Shown: positions 58,401 through 64,000 of the stretch, in pieces
Layout of the letters: each line of letters begins with the position of its first letter
How positions within the stretch are numbered: the first letter of the stretch is position 1
DNA from: an uncultured Prevotella sp.
Lineage (GTDB): Bacteria > Bacteroidota > Bacteroidia > Bacteroidales > Bacteroidaceae
Reading direction: 5' to 3'
Assembly (NCBI GenBank): GCA_902800365.1
Contig: CADCEF010000009.1
Span: 1-64,000 of the forward strand
Length of the DNA: 64,000 bases
The notes under the pieces: generated by a model
What the model saw: only the letters and a program-made list of their open reading frames with translations
What the model was told of the DNA's origin: nothing
The model's database searches: none
Made by a program: the position numbers and the translations under genes

Positions 58401-58674
58401 CCACGTAAGATACAACGATTGTAGCTCCTGGGCTAACAGTGAGAGTAAAGTTTCCGTCAAAATCGGTAATTACACCGTTTCCGGTCTTACCTTTTTCAAC
58501 CACGCTAGCTCCGATAACGGGGCCCTGTGCATCGACTACAGTACCTGTAATCTTCTTCGTTGCCTGCTGAACCTCCTGAGGAGACTCTGCGGCATAGGCA
58601 TTCGAAGAGTAACCAAGTCCCAAAAAGGCCATGGTACCCATCAGCAGCGCTGTCTTTCTAAAATTTCGATTCAT
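55402..58674 (-). CDS. SusC-like TonB-dependent transporter (fourth pair)
   Basis: The largest SusC here, 1090 residues. The signal peptide (MGTMAFLGLGYSSNAYAAES) is followed by a carboxypeptidase-regulatory-like domain (KKITGTVVDAQGPVIGASV, TDFDGNFTL), a plug (DEVVVVGYGTMKKKLVTGATV, APLYVIDGVAGG, IDVLKDAASAAIYGSRAANGVILVTTK) and a barrel ending RTYLVGASIKF. First gene of a long leftward operon; the predicted leader is about 205 nt. Its promoter carries the 19-bp-spaced operator type seen also at the third SusC gene. Confidence 0.93.
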   Translation of the reverse strand: MNRNFRKTALLMGTMAFLGLGYSSNAYAAESPQEVQQATKKITGTVVDAQGPVIGASVVEKGKTGNGVITDFDGNFTLTVSPGATIVVSYVGYQTQEIKVGNQSSFNITLQEDDALLDEVVVVGYGTMKKKLVTGATVQVKGEDIAKLNTTNALEAMQSSTPGVQITQSSSQPGKGYKVYIRGIGTTGNSAPLYVIDGVAGGNLDGINPNDIESIDVLKDAASAAIYGSRAANGVILVTTKQGKAGKIELSYNGAMGWSNVYKRPQLLNAQQYMTIIDEYTFNTSGKKLDWASYVPADILNKVNNGWQGTDWWDVFNNKNAQQQNHSVTLTGGSDRSKFAMSYTYTGNEGIMGADKASYYKRHTIRINSDHVLLKAKDFDAITIGENISIGYNKSHDLAEDGMYWSYIHSLLQTVPLLPQYAENGDIYNFQDPMGNMTYGTGWNPIMFNNPWENLSKGGFNSMAESRNFNASATAFLTIQPIKGLRFRSQFNYNWGAGAYRSYGEPRAPSDGAAIVNSYSGSQSTWLNSNFSIENTLTYDLPLIAGHKISAMVGQSFQSTAWSTNLGASNKVAYGEQLATLRGWDSAWMSNFKLNSITDASITGNPNDEEYLASWFGRLTWDWNERYMATVTMRYDGSSIFTDGKRWGFFPSVSAGWVISNEPFMEKTKSWLDFFKIRASWGQNGNKDISKYQYLATIALSGDANDSGYKFGSDMASSVAGIPNTGAYANIVPNPDLTWETSEQLDLGFDARFLNNRLGVNFDWYKKTTKDWLIGGNMVSIFGTNPAAINGGDVENTGFELALTWNDKIGKDFSYNVGVNFATNKNKVTRIANENHYLNGPGGVLSQGTEYVYRAEEGKPIGYFYGMSYSGIWQNQEQIEAARQAGKAVLDDAQPGDMIWDDWNGDGVITYAESDACDRHEIGNPNPDVMLGVNLGLQFKGFDFAVNGAGAFGQQVMRSYRSFGDAAYQNYDTTILNRWHGEGTSNKEPRMSATGHNNTIWVSTRYMENADYFKIKTVTLGYDFKHIWKSCPFQQLRFYVQAQNLYTFTKYTGLDPEVGNSGGGTGWASGIDLGLYPPSRTYLVGASIKF

Positions 58675-59250
58675 ACTTAAGTTTTAACTATAGATAATTG
58701 GTTTGATAATAATTCTCTAGTTGATTTTAGTTCTAGGAGTGCAAATGCACTTCACTAAGTTCGCCACCTTATTAAATTAAACAGGTTAGCGGGTTCATTA
58801 GTTAGGACGAATTGTTTCGGGTCATAAGTCATTTTTTAAAAGTTTTAATAAAGTTATAGTTGAGCTCGGACGTGCCGAATCGCGTGCAAAGATAAATTAA
58901 AATTAACTTAAATACTTTGTTTTTTGTAACGTAGAGTTTGTAAAAAGCAAGAAAAGCCCCAAAATGTTACAAATCACAAAGTCTTTGTTACATTTATTAA
59001 TTATTTCCAATTTAGTTAGACGGTAAAAACGAGCGATTCGACCTTCCCATTTTCACAAATTTAACCTTCCACGCCAGCAGAAGACACAAAAACAAAAACA
59101 AAATACCACTTACAATAAAAAAGAAAAGAAACAATTCATAAAAAAATCTTATGTCTGATTAAACGTTTTGAAAAAAAAACACTCTAATAAATGATGTATG
59201 TATGAATAAACTGAGAGTATTACTATTTTTATTATAATAAACCATCGCCA
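58675..59250. other. 576-bp divergent intergenic region
   Basis: No gene was found. It holds the leader and promoter of the fourth SusC operon (58887-58982). The plus-strand half, toward the GH43 gene at 59251, is very A-rich (about 59090-59180) and shows no convincing TAnnTTTG box. The inverted operator copy at 58965-58982 reads in the orientation expected for that gene but has no -7 box at 40 bp. Confidence 0.7.
58887..58982 (-). promoter_or_regulatory. Promoter of the fourth SusC operon with paired HTCS-type sites (19-bp spacing)
   Basis: Minus-strand -7 box TATCTTTG at 58887-58894. ACTTTGTTTTTTGTAACG (plus, 58914-58931) lies 19 bp upstream, and an inverted copy ACTTTGTGATTTGTAACA (minus, 58965-58982) ends 88 bp from the box. 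The layout is almost superimposable on the third SusC promoter. Confidence 0.68.
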
Positions 59251-61344
59251 ATGAAGAAGATTTATCTTTCATTACTCATGTCTGTGCCTTTGGTATCTAT
59301 GGCACAGAATCCGGTTATCCGTGACCAGTTCTCGGCTGACCCTACAGCACGTGTTTTCAATAACCGCGTGTATCTCTACCCATCGCACGACATCATGCCA
59401 CCTGCCGATCAGCGACAGGACTGGTTCTGCATGGAAGACTATCATGTGTTCTCATCCGACAATCTTACCGATTGGACCGACCACGGCGTGATTGTAACTC
59501 AGAACAAAGTTCCCTGGGTGAGACCGAACTCCTACTCTATGTGGGCTCCCGACTGCATAGAGCGAAACGGAAAGTACTATTTCTATTTCCCATCAGCACC
59601 TAAAGACGGTAGAGGCTTTGGAGTAGGCGTAGCCATTTCCGACAGTCCTACAGGCCCATTCATTCCTGAGGCTGAGCCAATTAAAGGCATCAATGGTATC
59701 GACCCATGCGTTCTCCAGGCATCAGACGGTAATGCCTACATCTTCTGGGGTGCAGGACGTTGTGCTAAACTCAAGCCAAACATGAAGGAGCTGGCCGACG
59801 ACACACCAAAGGAAAAAGTAAAGTGGGGCGACCGTGAGTTTGAGATGATGGGCGTTAACTGCCTGAAGGGTCTACCAAGCCGCCAGGCAGAAGGACCATT
59901 CGCTTTTGAATATAATGGTAATTATTACCTTACATATCCGTACGTGCGCGAGAATACTGAGGTTCTTGGCTATGCCATGAGTAAGAACCCAATGGGACCT
60001 TACGAGTACAAAGGTCTCATCATGGCCGAGCACGCCAATGGCTGTTGGACGAATCACCACAGCATCGTGAACTACAAAGGACAGTGGTATCTGTTCTATC
60101 ATCACAACGATTTCTCACCACGCGATGACAAGCGCCGTTCTGTTTGTATCGAGAAACTGTATTTCAATGCCGATGGCACCATTCAAGAGGTTAAGCCAAC
60201 AATGCGTGGTGTAGGTATCAACAATGCTACCGAGAAGATTGAGATCGACCGCTACAGTGCAGCAAGTAACGATGTTACCACACAACTTATTGACACTGTA
60301 AACACCTTCCGTAGCTATCAGGCCACTCTGCCTGTTAAGGGAAGCTGGATTAAGTATAATGACGTGAACTTTGATTGTCTCAGCGAAGGTTATCTCATTG
60401 TAAATGCTAAAGCATCAGACAACACAATACTATATATCCGCGAGAAGACAGCAAACGGCAAGATTATCGCTAAGATAGAAATGACCGTTAAGCCCGAGAC
60501 TCCTGCAGGAGCTCCAGCTATGTTCCGTCGCGACTTCAGTAATCAGTGGCTCACACTCACTGCACCACTTGAGTACACTCCAAAGGGAGTAACTGATCTG
60601 GTTGTAACCTGCGAGGGCAAAGCTGGTGTCAGCATCGACTGGGTACAATTCAAGAACCGTCCTAAGTACTTCTCACCAGCTACTGCTACACCAGCCAAGC
60701 CTGATGAGGAAGGCTTTATCCGCCGTTGGATGCTTCTGGAGCCTATCGACAAGCCAAACAGCGGAAATACAGTATTTACCGACTCATATCTGCGTGAGCA
60801 CTTTGGCATGCAGTACTTCAAGGGTCAGCAGACTATCGTACCAAAGGATGGTCAGAAGGTTAAGGTATCATTCCAGCGCGAAGAGGTTCCCGCCGGCTTC
60901 GGACGTGGCTTCGGCCAGCCTCAGGAGCCTGCCAAGCCTAAAATTGTCAACGTTAATCAGACTCTCACATGGCACGCTCTCGATAGCGAGAATATGAACG
61001 TTAAATTGTTCCGTTTTGCCGAGAAATGGGGACAGCAGGTATATGGTGTGCTCTTCTGGGCTGTAACCATCATCGACTGCGATGAGGATATCGAGAACGT
61101 ACGTCTGGCTGTTGGTTCTAACTCAGCCTCTATGTGGTGGCTCAATGGTGAGGAGGCACTCCTTCTCTCTGGCGACCGCCGTATGGTAAAGGACGACGCC
61201 ATGTCATCACGCATCACCCTGAAGAAAGGACGTAACATCCTGCGTGGCGCCATTATCAACGGCCCAGGTATGAGCGATTTCTGTGTTCGCTTCCTCGACG
61301 AGAACGGAAAACCCGTCACAAACTACAAGGTAATTAAGAATTAA
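59251..61344 (+). CDS. GH43 enzyme with CBM6-like and unknown C-terminal domain
   Basis: A 697-residue secreted glycosidase (signal peptide to VSMAQ). The GH43 propeller (about 20-315) has ADPTARVFNNRVYLYPSHD (general base), GIDPCVLQASDGNAYIFWG (pKa Asp) and QAEGPFAFEYNG (acid). A CBM6-like sandwich (about 325-470) ends VSIDWVQFKN. The last 220 residues (FIRRWMLLEPIDKP, ENVRLAVGSNSASMWWLNGEEALLL, RNILRGAIINGPG) form another beta-sandwich that I do not recognise by name. Family members act as arabinofuranosidases or beta-xylosidases. It forms a two-gene unit with the next GH43 gene (12-bp gap), divergent from the fourth SusC operon. Confidence 0.88.
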   Translation: MKKIYLSLLMSVPLVSMAQNPVIRDQFSADPTARVFNNRVYLYPSHDIMPPADQRQDWFCMEDYHVFSSDNLTDWTDHGVIVTQNKVPWVRPNSYSMWAPDCIERNGKYYFYFPSAPKDGRGFGVGVAISDSPTGPFIPEAEPIKGINGIDPCVLQASDGNAYIFWGAGRCAKLKPNMKELADDTPKEKVKWGDREFEMMGVNCLKGLPSRQAEGPFAFEYNGNYYLTYPYVRENTEVLGYAMSKNPMGPYEYKGLIMAEHANGCWTNHHSIVNYKGQWYLFYHHNDFSPRDDKRRSVCIEKLYFNADGTIQEVKPTMRGVGINNATEKIEIDRYSAASNDVTTQLIDTVNTFRSYQATLPVKGSWIKYNDVNFDCLSEGYLIVNAKASDNTILYIREKTANGKIIAKIEMTVKPETPAGAPAMFRRDFSNQWLTLTAPLEYTPKGVTDLVVTCEGKAGVSIDWVQFKNRPKYFSPATATPAKPDEEGFIRRWMLLEPIDKPNSGNTVFTDSYLREHFGMQYFKGQQTIVPKDGQKVKVSFQREEVPAGFGRGFGQPQEPAKPKIVNVNQTLTWHALDSENMNVKLFRFAEKWGQQVYGVLFWAVTIIDCDEDIENVRLAVGSNSASMWWLNGEEALLLSGDRRMVKDDAMSSRITLKKGRNILRGAIINGPGMSDFCVRFLDENGKPVTNYKVIKN

Positions 61345-61356
61345 GAATTTAGAGAA

Positions 61357-62808
61357 ATGAAAAGACTTCATACAATACTGGCGGCACTTGTTGTTTCTGC
61401 AGCCGCTAATGCGCAGATTGGCGCACCATATATCCACGACCCCTCGACAATCGCCGAGTGTGATGGAAAATACTACACCTTCGGCACAGGTGGCGGAGGT
61501 ATCATATCAGATGATGGCTGGAGCTGGCACAGTGGTGCAGAGCGCCCTGGTGGCGGTGCAGCCCCCGACATGCTTAAGATAGGCGATCGTTACCTTTGTA
61601 TCTACGGTGCTACAGGTGGCGGACTTGGCGGTGGACACGCTGGCCGTATCCTTACTATGTGGAATAAGACTCTTGATCCTAAGTCGCCAGACTTCAAATG
61701 GAGTGAGGCCGTTGAGGTATGTGCCTCTGACGGTATGGAAGATCAGGACGCCATCGACCCAGGCCTTTTGTTAGATCCAACAACAGGTCGTCTTTGGGTA
61801 AGCTATGGCACTTACTTCGGAACCATCCGTCTGATTGAACTCGACCCACAGACCGGTTTCCGCAAGAAGGGTAATAAAGAGAAGGATATCGCCATCGACT
61901 GTGAGGCTTCCGATCTGATGTATCGCGACGGCTGGTACTATCTGCTTGGTACACACGGTACCTGCTGCGACGGGGTTAACTCTACCTATAATATAGTAGT
62001 AGGCCGTTCACGCAACGTAGAAGGTCCTTACATCGACAATGTTGGTCGTGACATGTACCACGGAGGCGGTAAGATGGTTATTGCAGCTGAACAGCGTGCC
62101 TGTGGAGCCGGACACTTCGGTCGTTACATCATCGACGAAGGTGTAGAGGTGATGTCATTCCACTGGGAAGCCGACTTCGAGCAGAGCGGTCGTTCGGTAC
62201 TGGCTGTACGTCCTATCGTCTGGAAGAACGGCTGGCCTGTAGCTGGCGACAACTTCAAGGGCGGCAACTTCGCCATTGAGTCAGAGCGCCGCGGCTATGC
62301 ACTTGAGCTTACTGTAGACTTTGTTCGCATGAAGCAGGAGCGCCAGGGCTGGTTCAACCGCAACCAGATGCAGCAGCCAATAAAGCCCATCGCCAACCAG
62401 ACACTCGCAGAGGTTATCGACACATGGCCAAAGGGCGACATCCCTGCCCGTATCGGCGACTACATGTACCGTCCTCACCAGCGTTGGACCATCACCCCTG
62501 TTGACAGCGCAGGTGGTTATCTGAGCAATCCTTACTTCAAGATTACCATCGAGGGTACAGAGCGCGCACTCGCTGCTACTGCCGACAAGGAGGTAACCAC
62601 TGTTCCTGCCTATACCGGCGCTGACGAACAGCTCTGGCGTATCGAGCAGCTCACTGATGGCACCTACCGCATCATGCCAAAGGCCATCCCTGGTCAGCAG
62701 GGTATCAACAAGGAGTTCTGCCTCTATTCAGCAGGCGATTCAACTCCTACCCTCGCCAAGTACGACTTCAACAGCGATAATTCCAAGTGGAATTTCAAAA
62801 AGCACTAA
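61357..62808 (+). CDS. GH43 arabinanase/arabinofuranosidase-like enzyme with lectin-like tail
   Basis: A 483-residue secreted enzyme (signal peptide to AAANAQ). The GH43 propeller (about 22-345) is of the endo-arabinanase-like type: IHDPSTIAECDGKYYTFGT (base), DAIDPGLLLDPTTGRLWVSYG (pKa Asp), DCEASDLMYRDGWYYLLGT (acid). The C-terminal 120 residues (RWTITPVDSAGGYLSNPYFKI, DEQLWRIEQLTDGTYRIMPK) resemble a ricin-type beta-trefoil or related lectin domain. It could act on arabinan or on arabinose side chains of xylan. Its TAA lies at the edge of the convergent terminator with the GH13 gene. Confidence 0.87.
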   Translation: MKRLHTILAALVVSAAANAQIGAPYIHDPSTIAECDGKYYTFGTGGGGIISDDGWSWHSGAERPGGGAAPDMLKIGDRYLCIYGATGGGLGGGHAGRILTMWNKTLDPKSPDFKWSEAVEVCASDGMEDQDAIDPGLLLDPTTGRLWVSYGTYFGTIRLIELDPQTGFRKKGNKEKDIAIDCEASDLMYRDGWYYLLGTHGTCCDGVNSTYNIVVGRSRNVEGPYIDNVGRDMYHGGGKMVIAAEQRACGAGHFGRYIIDEGVEVMSFHWEADFEQSGRSVLAVRPIVWKNGWPVAGDNFKGGNFAIESERRGYALELTVDFVRMKQERQGWFNRNQMQQPIKPIANQTLAEVIDTWPKGDIPARIGDYMYRPHQRWTITPVDSAGGYLSNPYFKITIEGTERALAATADKEVTTVPAYTGADEQLWRIEQLTDGTYRIMPKAIPGQQGINKEFCLYSAGDSTPTLAKYDFNSDNSKWNFKKH

Positions 62809-62847
62809 AACAATAAATCCCTGCCGATTGGCAGGGATTTATTGTTT
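62808..62847. terminator. Perfect 18-bp bidirectional terminator
   Basis: Arms 62808-62825 and 62830-62847 (AAACAATAAATCCCTGCC type) are perfectly complementary around a 4-nt loop, with A/T-rich outer ends. Both convergent genes end in it: the stops are 62806-62808 (plus) and 62846-62848 (minus). Confidence 0.9.
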
Positions 62848-64000
62848 AAAACTCAAGTATCATCGTCTGGCGGGGCTTTAGTTCCTGATTTTTCGATAAG
62901 TCAAAATAGCGGTTGGTCAGGATATCCTTGGCCTTGGCGGTCTTGCCGATGACTTCGGCATAGCGGGTGACATCGAAGGTGGCTGGCTTTGTGGTGCCGT
63001 TGAGGACAGTTAAAGCAGTCTTTCCTTTGTACTGGCGGGCAATGACGTAGATACCATTAAATGGAGTGAACTGTGTCTGCTTACCCTTGATGATAACATT
63101 GTTGCCCTGGCGCCAGTGGAGCAGACGAGAGAGCCAAGAGAACATGGCCTGCTCGGTCTTAGAGCGTCCTTCCTTGGTAAAGCAGTTATGGGTATCGCCA
63201 GGGAATCCGCCAGGGAAGTCCTTACGCACGTTGCCGTCTGTCACTTGCTTGGTGCCGTTCATCAGCACCTCAGTTCCGTAATACAGCTGAGGAATGCGGT
63301 TGACCGTGAGCAATAGCGCCAGCGCCTGCTTCAAAGCGAGGGTATCTTTGCCATTACCCAGGAAGCGGTCGGTATCGTGATTCTCGATGAATGCCATCAC
63401 ACTCGATGGATTGGGATAGAGATAATCGTAAACAAACGAGTTGTAGAGGCGGTTAAAGCCATTCCACCAACCATCAGTCTCTTCGTTTTTGGCCTGATTC
63501 AGTTTATCGAAGAATGAGAAGTCCATCACAGTCTTGAGATAGGTATTCTTCTCAGAAAGTTTTGAATCCTTCTGCCAGGCGGCAGTATAGGCGGGCTCTG
63601 TAACCCAAGTCTCGCCTACGGTATTGAAGTTAGGATACTCCAAATCAAGTTCCTTAAGCCACTGTGCCATCGCATCGGCATAAGCATAAGGATAGGTGTC
63701 CATGCGGATACCATCGATGCCCACGGTCTCAATCCACCAGATAGAGTTCTGGATGAGATAACGCATCAGGTGGGGATTATGCTGATTGAGGTCGGGCATG
63801 CTTGGAACAAACCATCCCTCTACAGTCTCCTTGAGGTCAATCTCCGAAGCGTATGGATCAACAACCGGTGTAAGCTTATAGCTTGTCTGCAGATAAGCGC
63901 TCTTTGCAGGCTCAGAGCCATCGGAATTAGCTGTAAAGCCTGTCATAGGATCACGACCGCTCTGCTTCTCTGTAAGCCACTCAGGTGTGTTCAGCCAGTC
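62846..64000 (-). CDS. GH13 alpha-amylase / neopullulanase-like enzyme (5' part outside window)
   Basis: The frame is open to the right edge (base 64000), so the N-terminus is missing; an internal Met at 63946 is not a start because coding sequence (DWLNTPEWLTEKQSGRDP) precedes it. The visible 384 residues hold the three GH13 catalytic residues: nucleophile in GIDGIRMDTYPYA, acid/base in FNTVGETWVTE, and the third Asp in FIENHDTDRF. The C-terminal beta-domain ends in QTMILEF. It resembles cyclomaltodextrinase/neopullulanase (SusA-type). It acts on starch or maltodextrins, so it probably marks the boundary of the xylan locus or the start of a neighbouring alpha-glucan locus. Confidence 0.88.
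   Translation of the reverse strand, partial: DWLNTPEWLTEKQSGRDPMTGFTANSDGSEPAKSAYLQTSYKLTPVVDPYASEIDLKETVEGWFVPSMPDLNQHNPHLMRYLIQNSIWWIETVGIDGIRMDTYPYAYADAMAQWLKELDLEYPNFNTVGETWVTEPAYTAAWQKDSKLSEKNTYLKTVMDFSFFDKLNQAKNEETDGWWNGFNRLYNSFVYDYLYPNPSSVMAFIENHDTDRFLGNGKDTLALKQALALLLTVNRIPQLYYGTEVLMNGTKQVTDGNVRKDFPGGFPGDTHNCFTKEGRSKTEQAMFSWLSRLLHWRQGNNVIIKGKQTQFTPFNGIYVIARQYKGKTALTVLNGTTKPATFDVTRYAEVIGKTAKAKDILTNRYFDLSKNQELKPRQTMILEF

Noticed and set aside
58965..58982. Operator-linked promoter for the plus-strand GH43 gene at 59251
   Set aside because: The inverted copy has the right orientation, but no TAnnTTTG box lies at 40 bp (59023-59030) or 19 bp (59002-59009); the promoter of that gene stays unassigned.

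Overview
The window comes from a xylan-degrading member of the Bacteroidota, most likely a rumen or gut Prevotella (P. ruminicola / P. bryantii-like). The evidence is repeated SusC/SusD pairs, a hybrid two-component regulator, Bacteroidota promoters (-7 box TAnnTTTG) and the gene order. Two arrangements match published Prevotella loci: the xusA-xusB-xusC-xusD-xusE-xyn10 order, and a GH3 xylosidase close to a GH10-feruloyl esterase fusion as in the P. ruminicola xylanolytic cluster. No RNA genes, insertion sequences, CRISPR arrays or phage genes were seen. The window is almost entirely polysaccharide utilisation locus (PUL).

Layout. 1-4407 (-): GH31 alpha-xylosidase-like enzyme (cut by the left edge) and a tandem GH43-CBM6-GH43-CBM6 protein. 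4591-18379 (-): the core xylan uptake operon, read as SusC (xusA), SusD (xusB), SusC (xusC), SusD (xusD), surface glycan-binding lipoprotein (xusE), GH10 xylanase with inserted carbohydrate-binding modules. 18596-21085 (-): GH115 alpha-glucuronidase. 21267-26596 (+): hybrid two-component system (HTCS) and a membrane-tethered PotD-like binding protein. 26586-31640 (-): GH3 beta-xylosidase and GH95. 31928-34123 (-): GH10-CE1 fusion. 34673-38898 (-): CE6-CE1 double esterase and GH5 enzyme. 39087-41378 (+): lipoprotein with TPRs and a degenerate SpoIIE phosphatase domain. 41466-46401 (-): a third SusC/SusD pair. 46625-58674 (-): a fourth SusC/SusD pair, a surface lipoprotein, and a duplicated two-gene module (polytopic membrane protein + TolB-like propeller, one copy with a CXXCH haem motif). 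59251-62808 (+): two GH43 enzymes. 62846-64000 (-): GH13 amylase, cut by the right edge.

How the genes work together (inference from families): GH10, GH5 and CE1/CE6 enzymes cut and de-esterify glucuronoarabinoxylan. SusC/D pairs and XusE capture and import oligosaccharides. GH115, GH43, GH95, GH31 and GH3 remove side chains and release xylose. The HTCS senses an oligosaccharide and activates transcription.

Most notable result. Every recognised transcription unit of the xylan set that reads leftward starts from a TAnnTTTG box preceded by an 18-bp element, read on the coding strand as TGTTAC-N7-AAAGT. The spacing is exactly 40 bp at six promoters (GH43/GH31, xusA, GH115, GH95/GH3, GH10-CE1, GH5) and exactly 19 bp at the two other SusC promoters. 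The 21-bp difference is two helical turns. Several copies are degenerate. The three SusC promoters also carry a second, inverted copy ending 88-89 bp from the -7 box. I propose this as the HTCS operator code of the locus. All positions were counted by hand.
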